Part shown: positions 53,699-63,641 of the stretch, in pieces | How the letters are laid out: every line of letters begins with the position of its first letter | Position numbering within the stretch: the first letter of the stretch is position 1 | NCBI GenBank assembly: GCA_023229425.1 | Contig: JALNZG010000005.1 | Coordinates: forward strand, 62,001-126,000 | Length of the DNA stretch: 64,000 bases | Source of the DNA: Ignavibacteriaceae bacterium | GTDB lineage: Bacteria; Bacteroidota; Ignavibacteria; Ignavibacteriales; Ignavibacteriaceae | Direction of reading: 5' to 3' | Translations under genes and position numbers: made by a program | The notes under the pieces: generated by a model | Database searches by the model: none | Seen by the model: the letters and a program-made list of their open reading frames with translations, nothing else | Told to the model about the DNA's origin: nothing

Positions 53699-55654
53699 AT
53701 GACTAACAAAGTTCGGGTAATCTTTCAATCAATATTCTTGGGACTGATCGGTTATGTTGCGATCAGACCACTTTTTGATCCTGCTTATGTTTCTGATTTT
53801 GAAGCATATTGTCCTTTTGGCGGGATAGCATCTTTGGGTAGTAAGTTAAGCCAGGGAACCATGTCCTGCAATATGAGTGAAACTCAAGTTCTACTTGGAA
53901 TAGGTGTAATTGTAGGAATTATTTTCATAGGAAAACTTTTTTGCAGTTATGTCTGTCCCATCGGAACAGTAACAGAGTGGCTGGGGAAATTTGGTGATAA
54001 ATTAAAAATAAGAATTGATATGCCGAAGATTCTTGATCGTCCCTTACGATCATTGAAGTACGGAATTCTCTTTGCTGCGTTATATTACACAATGACGAGC
54101 AGTGAATTATTCTGCAAAGAATTCGATCCCTACTTTGCATCAGTCAATCTTTTTAATAATGCCGATATCGTTTTGTACTTTGCGATACCGGCATTCATTT
54201 TGACGATTCTCGGTTCAATATTCTTCAGATTATTCTGGTGTAAATATCTTTGTCCGCTTGGAGCAATTAGTAACATTTTCTTAAATGTAGTTGGTGCAGT
54301 AGTGGTAATTCTTTTATTTTTAATTGCAAACTATTTTGGCGCCGGACTAAGCTATATCTGGCTACTCCTCGGATTAGTTTTAGTAGGTTTAGCCAATGAG
54401 TTAGGTTTTATGAGAAGCTTCCTCATGCCAATCTCAAAAATTACGAGAAATACCGATACTTGTTCAGAATGTGGAATTTGCGATGAAGAATGTCCGCAAG
54501 GAATTATCATTTCTAAATTTGAAAAAGTTAATCATATTGATTGTAACCTTTGTTCAGATTGTATTCATGCATGTCCCGATACTAAATCGCTGACAATGAA
54601 TAAAAGTAATAAATTGAAATACTTAGCTCCCGTTGCAACTGTAGTACTTATTTTGTTAAGTCTTGGTGCAGCAATGAATTTTGAATTTACAACGATATCG
54701 GAACGATGGGGTAATTTTGATAAAAATCCAAATCTCGCCGTTTATAAACAAACAGGATTAAAAAATATCAAGTGCTACGGTAGTTCAATGTCGCTAAAAA
54801 GTCAATTGGAAAGTATTGATGGAATTTCAGGATTAGACACTTACGCTAAATCTCATTCTGTGGTAATTTATTATGATCCGAAAGTCATATCAGAAAAGAA
54901 AGTAAAAAAATCACTTTTTACTCCAACTAAAATGGAAGTTAGAAAAATTAAAAGTGGTGTTGATTCATTGGCTCAATGGCAAGTCGGCATATATGGTTTA
55001 TTCGATCTCTACGATTTCAATAATTTGTTTTACACTTTAAAAGAAAACGAAGCAGTTTACGGATTTGAAACCCATTTCGGAGAACCGGTAATGGCTAATA
55101 TCTTTTATGATGCATCAAAAACGAATACGCAGAAACTTATTGCTCAAATTGAAAAAGAATTCGTTATGGCGAAGAAAGCAAAAGCAACTGAAAAAGTTGA
55201 ATTGGATTTCAAGGTTGCTGATAAAGGTGTTGATAAAGGATTTGTAACTCTCGACAATTATAAGCAAAGAATTTTCAGACCGTACGATAGAAAATTTAAC
55301 GACTACAAAGACTTTTCTCCCGAACAACTTTCTGTTTTTATTTTCCCGATGCCTGAAGCAGGAATTCCCACGTTGAGAAGATTTTTTAGTTCACTTACAA
55401 GTCACTTATCAGCAGATGAGGGAATTGTGAGACTTTCAACACGCTATACTGAAGTACCCTCGGCATTTCTCTATTTTGATCCATCAAAAACAAATGTCGA
55501 TAAAATTAAAAAAGCGTTAGTTAAGCCAATGCTTACTGTCTTCTTAAGCGAAACAGAAACAAAAGATATCGTCAATCCATTTCATATTAAACCGGACGGA
55601 AAGGTATTTAAATCAACTGAAGTAAAAATCGAGAGCGAGGATGAAATAGAATAA
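53699..55654 (+). CDS. NapH-like 4Fe-4S membrane protein with tandem HMA-like domains
   Basis: A 651-residue protein. Residues 1-260 have about six helices and NapH/CcoG-like Cys motifs CPFGG, CSYVCPIGT and CKYLCPLGA; two ferredoxin-type 4Fe-4S motifs follow, CSECGICDEECPQG and CNLCSDCIHACPD (about 257-295). After another helix, three heavy-metal-associated-like folds appear (about 350-420, 425-500, 540-620). The first retains one Cys of the metal motif (IKCYGSSM, Cys359); the others have none. It probably moves electrons across the membrane to an extracytoplasmic partner. The HMA-like reading rests on the strand-helix pattern and the YYDPK/FYDASK/YFDPSK strands. Confidence 0.8.
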   Translation: MTNKVRVIFQSIFLGLIGYVAIRPLFDPAYVSDFEAYCPFGGIASLGSKLSQGTMSCNMSETQVLLGIGVIVGIIFIGKLFCSYVCPIGTVTEWLGKFGDKLKIRIDMPKILDRPLRSLKYGILFAALYYTMTSSELFCKEFDPYFASVNLFNNADIVLYFAIPAFILTILGSIFFRLFWCKYLCPLGAISNIFLNVVGAVVVILLFLIANYFGAGLSYIWLLLGLVLVGLANELGFMRSFLMPISKITRNTDTCSECGICDEECPQGIIISKFEKVNHIDCNLCSDCIHACPDTKSLTMNKSNKLKYLAPVATVVLILLSLGAAMNFEFTTISERWGNFDKNPNLAVYKQTGLKNIKCYGSSMSLKSQLESIDGISGLDTYAKSHSVVIYYDPKVISEKKVKKSLFTPTKMEVRKIKSGVDSLAQWQVGIYGLFDLYDFNNLFYTLKENEAVYGFETHFGEPVMANIFYDASKTNTQKLIAQIEKEFVMAKKAKATEKVELDFKVADKGVDKGFVTLDNYKQRIFRPYDRKFNDYKDFSPEQLSVFIFPMPEAGIPTLRRFFSSLTSHLSADEGIVRLSTRYTEVPSAFLYFDPSKTNVDKIKKALVKPMLTVFLSETETKDIVNPFHIKPDGKVFKSTEVKIESEDEIE

Positions 55655-55698
55655 GGAATCAATTAATTAAATGTATCTATAAACAAATGAGGTAAGTT

Positions 55699-58110
55699 AT
55701 GAAAAAAGTGACTACACTTTTCCTAGTGTTCATGTTATCCGTTTCTTTGTTTCCGCAAGCGTTTAATTGGGAATGGCTAAACCCAAAACCGAATGGGAAT
55801 ACATTGAATAGTGTTAAAGTTCTGGGAACCAATACTCTAGTGGCATTCGGAACTGCAGGAATTATTGCAAAATCGACCGATGGTGGAACTACATGGAATT
55901 ACTCGGTCGCTGATACAGCCGGGAGAGAATTTAAGAAGGCTGATTTTGTTAGTCCGTTGGTCGGTTATGTATGTGGTCTCAAAGGTTTGCTCATGAAAAC
56001 CACCGATGGTGGAGCATCTATGAACTATATTAATATTCCGACCACCGAATATTTGTATGCAGTTGATTTTATTGATGCAAATACCGGTTTTGTTGGTGGC
56101 GCAAATGGTTATTTGGCAAAAACAACTGATGGTGGCGCTAACTGGCAAACGGTTACTTCTCCTTATACAACTTCAATTTATGCTGTTTGCGCTATTACTG
56201 CAAATAATATTTTTATTGGTGGTACTTCAACAGGCGGACTTTATCATTCAACTGATGGTGGTGCTACCTGGGCGCTTGATGCTACTCTCCTTACAACCAA
56301 AACCATTTGGGATATCTTTTTCCTTGATGCAAATACCGGCTGGGTTGCAACTCAAAATAGCGGTGCAGTCTATCGTACAACGGATGGCGGTGTTACTTGG
56401 ACAAGCTCAACTGTTAATTCTTTAATGGTTCCAAATAGTGTTAAATTTAAGGATGCCAATACCGGTTATGTAACCCATAACGCAATAACTCTCGTTACGA
56501 CTCCTTGTTTTAAATCTACAGATGGTGGAGTTACCTGGACAGGACTAAACACATTAACAGATGTTCTCTATTCAACAGATTATGATGGTACAGATATTTA
56601 CACCGTTGGGAAATTCGGGAATATTTCAAAAAGTACAGATAACGGCGACATCTGGGTTCCAAAATTTAGTGCCGTTACAACTACACAATTACGAATGATC
56701 AAATTTACAAGTAGCTCTGTTGGTTACGTTGCTGGCGGGACTACTTCCTCAGGATTTTTGCTAAAAACAATTAATGGTGGTACTACATGGGATAATGTTG
56801 GAAAAGATTTTCTGGGACAAGTTTATTCATTTGACGTCGTTAATGCTGATGTCTGGTATGCAGGCACTGGAACTAACAAATTATTCAAAACAACTGATGC
56901 AGGTGCTACGTTTGTTGAACAGACACAATCAGTTATCGTTAGTACATCCACAGATTATAATGATATGGGATTTGTTGATGCAAATAACGGGTACGCTGTT
57001 AGTTCAGGTGGTGGTATTATAAAAACTACTGATGGCGGAACTACCTGGGTTACTGGAAATACACCTTTTGGAACGACTGGAATATGGGCTGTAAAAGTAT
57101 TTAATCCTCAAAAAGTAATTGCAGTTGGTGCTAGTGCAAAGGCATATATAACTACTGATGGCGGGACATCGTGGAATGCTTTAACTACCGGAATTGCAGG
57201 CAGCTTCTTCTGCATGAAATTCTTAAATGATAATTTTGGAGTTATTGGCGGTTACACAACAGGTCCTCAGGCTTCAAAAACTACTGACGGCGGTGCAACT
57301 TGGACTGCTTTAACATTCCCTTCCGCTTATGACGGCAATAGTATCTGGAGCATTGGATTCAAAGATGAAAATACGTTTTGGCTCGGTGATATAAATGGTA
57401 ACATTTATTTTACAACGGATGGAGGAGCAAACTGGACGAGTTCAAAAAAAGTTACCTCCAACACAATTTTCAGTATGGCAGTTGTTGGTGATGATATGTG
57501 GCTTTCTGGAACGGGTGGTACAATTATAAAGGGACATGCGAATCCAGCTACTCCGGTCGAACTTATGTCTTTTAGTTCAACAATTGCTGATAACAAAGTA
57601 AATCTCATATGGAAAACCGCAACCGAAAAAAATAACTCGGGTTTTGACATTGAGAGAAAATTGGAGAGCAAAAATTGGACAAAAATAGGTTTTGTAAAAG
57701 GTCAAGGTTCAACAACTGAAGCATCCACTTACACATTTGTGGATACTCCGAATAAAAACGGAAAAATTTCGTATAGACTGAAACAAGTTGACTTTGATGG
57801 AAGTTACACCTATTCTGATGCAATTCAAGTTGATCTTACCATTCCTGTTGAATTTTCTTTAGCACAGAATTATCCGAATCCTTTTAATCCGGTTACAACA
57901 ATAAATTATAGTTTAGCAGCCAGATCAAAAGTTGAGTTGAAGGTTTACAATATTCTTGGAAAACAAGTTATGAATCTTGTGAATCAAACTCAGGAAGCCG
58001 GAAACTATAAAGTTGAGTTTGACGCTTCCAAACTTGCGAGTGGTGTTTATTTCTATGAATTAAATGCCGGGCAGTTTAGCGCTAAGAAAAAAATGGTTCT
58101 CTTGAAATAA
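55699..58110 (+). CDS. T9SS-sorted beta-propeller (YCF48/BNR-type) protein 2
   Basis: An 803-residue secreted protein: signal peptide (to about SLFPQ), a long array of KSTDGGTTWNYS-type repeats (about 14), a fibronectin-like segment WKTATEKNNSGFDIERK and a T9SS sorting domain from NYPNPFNP (about residue 717). The repeats are the same type as in the proteins at 44720 and 63642. It is the last gene before the strong terminator at 58123. Confidence 0.88.
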   Translation: MKKVTTLFLVFMLSVSLFPQAFNWEWLNPKPNGNTLNSVKVLGTNTLVAFGTAGIIAKSTDGGTTWNYSVADTAGREFKKADFVSPLVGYVCGLKGLLMKTTDGGASMNYINIPTTEYLYAVDFIDANTGFVGGANGYLAKTTDGGANWQTVTSPYTTSIYAVCAITANNIFIGGTSTGGLYHSTDGGATWALDATLLTTKTIWDIFFLDANTGWVATQNSGAVYRTTDGGVTWTSSTVNSLMVPNSVKFKDANTGYVTHNAITLVTTPCFKSTDGGVTWTGLNTLTDVLYSTDYDGTDIYTVGKFGNISKSTDNGDIWVPKFSAVTTTQLRMIKFTSSSVGYVAGGTTSSGFLLKTINGGTTWDNVGKDFLGQVYSFDVVNADVWYAGTGTNKLFKTTDAGATFVEQTQSVIVSTSTDYNDMGFVDANNGYAVSSGGGIIKTTDGGTTWVTGNTPFGTTGIWAVKVFNPQKVIAVGASAKAYITTDGGTSWNALTTGIAGSFFCMKFLNDNFGVIGGYTTGPQASKTTDGGATWTALTFPSAYDGNSIWSIGFKDENTFWLGDINGNIYFTTDGGANWTSSKKVTSNTIFSMAVVGDDMWLSGTGGTIIKGHANPATPVELMSFSSTIADNKVNLIWKTATEKNNSGFDIERKLESKNWTKIGFVKGQGSTTEASTYTFVDTPNKNGKISYRLKQVDFDGSYTYSDAIQVDLTIPVEFSLAQNYPNPFNPVTTINYSLAARSKVELKVYNILGKQVMNLVNQTQEAGNYKVEFDASKLASGVYFYELNAGQFSAKKKMVLLK

Positions 58111-58122
58111 TGTTGTTCATCT

Positions 58123-58153
58123 AGGGCGAAAGTAATTTCGCCCTTCTTTTTAT
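58123..58153 (+). terminator. Rho-independent terminator of the long cluster
   Basis: Perfect 9-bp stem AGGGCGAAA / TTTCGCCCT with loop GTAA, followed by TCTTTTTATTT. It is 12 bases after the stop of the propeller gene and is the first clear terminator on the plus strand since the sigma factor gene at 33394. Confidence 0.9.
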
Positions 58154-58172
58154 TTCGTTCTCATCATAATTT

Positions 58173-60845
58173 ATGTTAAAATATTTTTGTTTGCTATGGA
58201 TTACGATTGGATTTCTATCATTCCCTCAATCAAATATTGGGACACTGACAGGAACAATTACCGATGAAAAGGGAACACCACTTCCTTATGCCAATATCCT
58301 TTTAAAAGAAACTAACAATGGTACAATTGCAGATAACCATGGTAAATATAAAATTGTTTCTCGACCCGGAGTGTACAATGTCCAGGTATCATATATCGGT
58401 TTTGAAAAAATATTACTTCAAATTGAGTTACAAGCAAACCGAACGACAGAAAAAACTTTCATTTTGAAAAGCACTTCCTTTGAGATCGGAACAATTATAG
58501 TAACGGCTCAATCCGATTTTATTCCCACTACACCTGAAACCAAAACAACAGTATCCGCTAGTGAAATTGAACATATCCAGGCTTCAAGTCTCAATGATGT
58601 TATGAAATTAACGCCGGGTGTTGAAACTACAAATCCAACTTTGAACAATGTGGAGAAGGCGCAAATACGCAGTGGCGATGCATTGGGCACACAAATCATT
58701 TTAGATGGTATCCCGATCTCCAATAATGCAAATATGCAAATTGGTATTGGGCAATCTTCCGCGAATAGCGGAATTGATCTTCGTTCTATTCCGGCTGAAA
58801 ATATTAAAGAAGTTGAGATCATTCGCGGTATTCCTTCGGTTCAGTATGGTGATCTTACAGATGGTTTATTACTTGTAAAAACAAGTGCGATTGCCGAAAC
58901 GCCCAAAGCAAAGATCAAATATAATCCTCAACTGTACGAGATGAATCTGAGTTCGGGATTTACTTTGATTGATTGGGTGTTGAATGGTAATTTTAATGTT
59001 GCTTCTTCAGAAAGAGATATTCGAGTTCAAGGAGACGGATACACAAGAATTGCGGCTCAATTGTCGATTGAAAAAGATGATGAAGATTTTAATTTGAAAA
59101 ATATTATTTATCTCACAAGAGCTTTCGATGAGTACAAAGAAAAACCGGGATATGCTTTAAGAGAAGCCTGGTATAATCGCGATCTGAATTTGAAATACAC
59201 CGGTGATTTTTCGAAGTTCTTTAATTCATTTAACAAATTGTCCGCCAAATTGTCTATCTCTTACACAAGACAAAATTCATATTCGCAACAACTCGTTTCT
59301 CGTGATAATATCGTCATCTCTAATCGGCTTGATGAAGGAACTCAAGAAGGAAGAATTGTTTTTGGTTCATATTTAGGTAAAAAGAATATCAATGGTGATG
59401 TGTGGAATCTATATTCTGATATTAATTACAACTACAAATTTTTTACCGGTGATTATCTGCATGGTTGGATGGCCGGGATTACTTATAGAAATGATTTTAA
59501 TAAAGGTGAGGGAATCATTTTTGATCCTCTCTTTCCGCCATCGGTTTCTATAACAACTCCACGATTAAGAAGTTATAATGATATTCCCGATTACTCCATT
59601 CTCAGCTTCTATTCTGAAGATAAAATCACCGGAGTATTTTTTCGACCTTTCACACTGCAATTTGGTTTTAGGTATGAAGTTTATCGCCCGGATGGAATTA
59701 ATCTAAAAGGATTGATCGGCAAAGGGGATTTAATTGAATCACGCAACGGTAGTTTTCTAAATCCACGTATTACTTTCTCGATGAATTTAACAAAGGATAC
59801 ACAAATACGTTTAGGTTATGGAGTAACTTCAAAATCACCACCATTGGGGATGATATTTGCTCAACCAAAATATTATGACATTATTGATACGGTATCTGTA
59901 GTTAATCCACAATACCCGGACAGTAATTTTTCGTTAGTCTCAACGTTTATAAGACAGCAAGCGAACGAAAATATCAAAGGCTATACGCAACGTAAATATG
60001 AAATCAGTGTAGATCAGCAGTTTGATTTTTTTGGATTTTCAATTACGGGTTATATCAACAAAACTACCGGCATGTTCCAAAGTTTTAATGAACCAACTTT
60101 ATACTATAAACGTACATATCCTAATTGGCCGGATCAATCCAACAATTTCATTTCACGAACTTATTTGGATACATACGCTCAATATTCAAATAATGGTTGG
60201 ATGACTGTTCAAGGAATTGAAGCATCATTAACGACCAAACAAATCCCGGTTCTTAATACTGTTTTGAAAATTGACGGCGCTTATATCTATGAAGAAAATG
60301 GAACATCAAGTGGGTATTATTTTTCTTCTCCAAGAAATGTTTCTTCGCTTAATGCGGAAGTTATGCCGATGTACACTTCTACTGAAAACTACTCAAAAGA
60401 TTTACTCATTAATTACCGATTTGAAATTCAGGCAAGATCATTAGGTATTTGGTTCACCATTCATTTACAACAAAAACTTATTGAAATATCGGGTAGAAGA
60501 AGATATGAGGATACTCTAGCAATTGGGTATTATTCAGCATCGGAAGGTGTTGTATTAATTCCGGTAAACGAAAGAATGGATCCAAAATATTCCGCAATTG
60601 AACGAACGATCCAGCCTTACGATCTATTTGAAGAAGACAAACCAAACAAATGGCTCTTCAATTTAAAAGTTAGTAAATCATTGTGGAAAGGCGCTGCAAT
60701 TTCTTTTTATGTAAATAACTTTTTGAATAACCGTCCGTTATACCAGAGCAAAAGAAGTCCGCCGTCGTCACCTATTTACGAAAGAAGGAATCCAGATATT
60801 TTTTATGGTATAGATTTAAGTACCACATTTAATTTTTTAAGATGA
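58173..60845 (+). CDS. TonB-dependent receptor without STN domain
   Basis: An 890-residue outer-membrane receptor: signal peptide (to about LSFPQ), carboxypeptidase-regulatory-like domain (GTITDEKGTPLPYANILLKE, about 25-110), TonB plug and barrel. It shares with the receptor at 35135 the plug stretches IQASSLNDVMKLTPGVETT and VQYGDLTDGLLLVKT and the C-terminal NKWLFNLKVSKSLWKGAAISFYVNNFL. It lacks the STN domain and so cannot signal through FecR itself. Its stop overlaps the next start by four bases (ATGA). Confidence 0.93.
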   Translation: MLKYFCLLWITIGFLSFPQSNIGTLTGTITDEKGTPLPYANILLKETNNGTIADNHGKYKIVSRPGVYNVQVSYIGFEKILLQIELQANRTTEKTFILKSTSFEIGTIIVTAQSDFIPTTPETKTTVSASEIEHIQASSLNDVMKLTPGVETTNPTLNNVEKAQIRSGDALGTQIILDGIPISNNANMQIGIGQSSANSGIDLRSIPAENIKEVEIIRGIPSVQYGDLTDGLLLVKTSAIAETPKAKIKYNPQLYEMNLSSGFTLIDWVLNGNFNVASSERDIRVQGDGYTRIAAQLSIEKDDEDFNLKNIIYLTRAFDEYKEKPGYALREAWYNRDLNLKYTGDFSKFFNSFNKLSAKLSISYTRQNSYSQQLVSRDNIVISNRLDEGTQEGRIVFGSYLGKKNINGDVWNLYSDINYNYKFFTGDYLHGWMAGITYRNDFNKGEGIIFDPLFPPSVSITTPRLRSYNDIPDYSILSFYSEDKITGVFFRPFTLQFGFRYEVYRPDGINLKGLIGKGDLIESRNGSFLNPRITFSMNLTKDTQIRLGYGVTSKSPPLGMIFAQPKYYDIIDTVSVVNPQYPDSNFSLVSTFIRQQANENIKGYTQRKYEISVDQQFDFFGFSITGYINKTTGMFQSFNEPTLYYKRTYPNWPDQSNNFISRTYLDTYAQYSNNGWMTVQGIEASLTTKQIPVLNTVLKIDGAYIYEENGTSSGYYFSSPRNVSSLNAEVMPMYTSTENYSKDLLINYRFEIQARSLGIWFTIHLQQKLIEISGRRRYEDTLAIGYYSASEGVVLIPVNERMDPKYSAIERTIQPYDLFEEDKPNKWLFNLKVSKSLWKGAAISFYVNNFLNNRPLYQSKRSPPSSPIYERRNPDIFYGIDLSTTFNFLR

Positions 60846-62041
60846 TGAATACAATAAATATTAATAGGCTTTACCAACTATCATTTGCTCTGATAATCTC
60901 AGTTCTTTCTTTCAATTGTAGTGATATTTTGGGAACCGATCCGAAACCGGAGAAAACAGAGAGAGAAATTGAATTTCAGATTACCTTGAAAGATAATTCA
61001 GGATTCATGCAAACACTTTTTGGAAGTGATAAAGTTAGAAATGCTGAAGTGCTGTTACAATCAAACTTACTTGGAAGCAGCTATCATCTTTATTCCGATT
61101 CTAACGGCGTAATTAAGATCAAAGGGATCATCTCGGATAAATATATTATAACTGCCACTCGAATAATGCATAGCGGGGAAATGCAAATTATCTCCGGGAC
61201 AACTGTAACGAATGTTAAATTGGTAAATAAAAAAACGAGGATACTTGAACTAAATGCTGCAAGTCCGGCTAATATCGATCTTGAAATGGACATGGTGGTG
61301 GGAGGCTCTCCTTTAATCATCAGCGAGATTTATGCATGTGGTCCGCAAGGTTCAGGTCTGTATTACCACGATAAATATGTGGAGGTGTTTAATCAATCGG
61401 ATTCTGTTTTATATCTTGATAAAATGATGATCGCCATCGTATATACCAATTCAAATACAGGACTTCATTATCGTGATGATCCGGAATTCATTCATTCTAA
61501 AAGTATTTGGATTTTCCCCGGAACCGGGAAAGATTATCCAATTCAGCCAGGACAGTTTGTGTTATGTGCTGAAGACGCGATCGATCACCGGATGAATGCA
61601 CCAAACAGCGTTGATCTCTCCCATGCTGATTTTGAATTTTACAAAGATGATGCACCGGATATTGATAATCCAGTTATTCCGAATATGATCAAAATATATC
61701 AAACCGCGGGAAATGATTGGCTAATCGGTGGTGAAACGGGCGCACTCATTCTCTCAAATTTCTCCGCTGATTCGCTTTTACCTTTTGACGATCAGTTTTT
61801 AATTCCTTACAGATCAGTGTTTGATGGCGTTGAATATAAAGCTGATCCGACAAAACTCGATAAAAAAATCTTGAATGAAGGAATTGACGCTGGTTCTACC
61901 GGAGGCATCCAATTCTACACGGGTAAATCGATGGAAAGAATTTTAATTTCAGATAGTAATAGAAAAATATTAAAAGATGAGAACAACTCATCAGTTGATT
62001 TTATGATAATCAATGCTCCATCACCCGGAAAATATCATTGA
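60842..62041 (+). CDS. DUF4876-like surface lipoprotein, copy 3
   Basis: A 399-residue lipoprotein (SFNC, Cys26), more distant from copies 1 and 2 but with the same order of parts: an N-terminal sandwich, SEIYACGPQGSGLYYHDKYVEVFNQSDSVLYLDKMMI, and a DIDNPVIPNMIKIY stretch. The DEDDD acidic loop is absent. Four-base overlaps with the receptor upstream and the barrel downstream indicate a tightly coupled three-gene unit. Confidence 0.85.
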   Translation: MMNTININRLYQLSFALIISVLSFNCSDILGTDPKPEKTEREIEFQITLKDNSGFMQTLFGSDKVRNAEVLLQSNLLGSSYHLYSDSNGVIKIKGIISDKYIITATRIMHSGEMQIISGTTVTNVKLVNKKTRILELNAASPANIDLEMDMVVGGSPLIISEIYACGPQGSGLYYHDKYVEVFNQSDSVLYLDKMMIAIVYTNSNTGLHYRDDPEFIHSKSIWIFPGTGKDYPIQPGQFVLCAEDAIDHRMNAPNSVDLSHADFEFYKDDAPDIDNPVIPNMIKIYQTAGNDWLIGGETGALILSNFSADSLLPFDDQFLIPYRSVFDGVEYKADPTKLDKKILNEGIDAGSTGGIQFYTGKSMERILISDSNRKILKDENNSSVDFMIINAPSPGKYH

Positions 62042-63621
62042 ATAATATGTTAAGTAAAGAAAATATATTGCGCTTTACAGATTCGAATAAATCTTGTTTA
62101 TTCAAGATTTGTTTTCTAATTCTCTTTCTCTTTTCTTTTGGGAACAATACGTTCGCTCAAAACTATAAAGAATTTGAGACTGGATTTTCTACAATCTTCA
62201 ATCAAGGATTTAATTTAGATTCCTATTATTTCGGAAATAATCCAGCTTACTTAGATTTCAGCCTTGATGATGAATTCCTTTCACTAAAAAATATTACTAA
62301 AAACAGTGAAGGTGAATTTAAAAAGTTTATTACGCCAAGAACAGATCAATCATTTGGTTTCTTTGCTTCCGGGAAGAAATCTATTGACTCAACACAGAAT
62401 TTCAAGGGAAGTTTTGGCTTTTCTAAATTGGTGAGAAAAAACTGGGATTGGTTTTTTACGAGAGATTATGATACAGATAATCCATTTTTAATTGGGGACA
62501 GTACTTCCGGCAGCTCAAGAATAAATGGAATTCTTATCAATGCCCAGTATGCAATAAATATTTCGGATAAGTTATCTGCCGGTGTTAATCTCGATTATAC
62601 AGTCGATGAAGGTTTGAAAACCGTTTCTCCTCGTCCAACTTCTGAACATCGGGATATACACGGAAAATTAGGTATTGGTTATTCGATTAATAAAGAATTA
62701 TCTCTAGGATTAACGCTGGATGTAACGGATAAAAACGAACAAATATCCTACCGCGAAGATGAAGGTTCACTTACTCAAGAAACAATTATTCTTAAATTTA
62801 AAGGATACGACTTACCTAATGTCCTGAGGAAAAAAGTTGAAACAAGATATTCTTATACGAACGGATATGCTTCGGGAATTACTTTTGCTTATAATAATTC
62901 TGATGATTTTAGATTAGCGGGATTCTTTAATTCGGGTTTTGAAAAAAATAGTATAAAAGATGACGCGCTTGATCCGAAGGGAGTTGGTTTTTGGAAAGAT
63001 GATTATGTAGAAGTAGGTCTAAAAGCATCTAAACATTTTTCGAAAGATATAATTACCGGGTTAAGTTATAGGTATCTAAAGAGAAATGGTTGGGCAAAAT
63101 ATCCACCGGCAGATGTTCTTTATTATGAAAGAAATCTTTACTCGCATTCTCTCATTGCCGGATACGAACAAATAATCAGCAAAGATATTTCCGCCGGACT
63201 TGAAGCGGGCATTTCAATCTTCTCGAAAAAAGAGGATGATCATTATTCTGTCGTTTATTCGTCAATTCAATTCAATCAATATTTTGGAAAAATTGGAATA
63301 AATTATAATTGGTCAGAAGATGTTTCATCATTATTTTCATACGGAGTAACTATAAGAGCAAATCAAAAATATGAATTGAATTATAACGAAAGAGGTTCAC
63401 TGTATTTCGTAAATGCACGAATATACGATTTGATTTATCTTGAATCAGCATTTCTGCAACACAGTTTTTCGCTCACCTCGGAGGTGAATGTTTGGAATTC
63501 AGATAAGATTCTTTTTCATCTGAACTATTCTACAGTAAAACCCATTTCAAGTGATTCATTTAAAAATACACACCGTTCGGAATTTGATTTCATCATTGAA
63601 TACCGTGTAAAAGTTATTTAA
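62038..63621 (+). CDS. Outer-membrane barrel protein, copy 2
   Basis: A 527-residue paralogue of the protein at 43217: signal peptide (to about NTFAQ), YYFGNNPAYLDFSLDDEFL near the start (compare DPYDLGKNPAWLYLD in copy 1), then repeated strands and a C-terminal strand ending EYRVKVI. It starts with TTG at 62038, overlapping the lipoprotein stop by four bases; an ATG at 62047 is an alternative. The third member of the repeated module. Confidence 0.82.
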   Translation: MNNMLSKENILRFTDSNKSCLFKICFLILFLFSFGNNTFAQNYKEFETGFSTIFNQGFNLDSYYFGNNPAYLDFSLDDEFLSLKNITKNSEGEFKKFITPRTDQSFGFFASGKKSIDSTQNFKGSFGFSKLVRKNWDWFFTRDYDTDNPFLIGDSTSGSSRINGILINAQYAINISDKLSAGVNLDYTVDEGLKTVSPRPTSEHRDIHGKLGIGYSINKELSLGLTLDVTDKNEQISYREDEGSLTQETIILKFKGYDLPNVLRKKVETRYSYTNGYASGITFAYNNSDDFRLAGFFNSGFEKNSIKDDALDPKGVGFWKDDYVEVGLKASKHFSKDIITGLSYRYLKRNGWAKYPPADVLYYERNLYSHSLIAGYEQIISKDISAGLEAGISIFSKKEDDHYSVVYSSIQFNQYFGKIGINYNWSEDVSSLFSYGVTIRANQKYELNYNERGSLYFVNARIYDLIYLESAFLQHSFSLTSEVNVWNSDKILFHLNYSTVKPISSDSFKNTHRSEFDFIIEYRVKVI

Positions 63622-63641
63622 TAACATTTGGAGAAATGATC

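Noticed and set aside
55699..57540. DNA direct repeats in the propeller gene that might suggest a repeat array
   Set aside because: They are codons of the YCF48/BNR protein repeats (TTDGGTTW type), in frame and degenerate at third positions.
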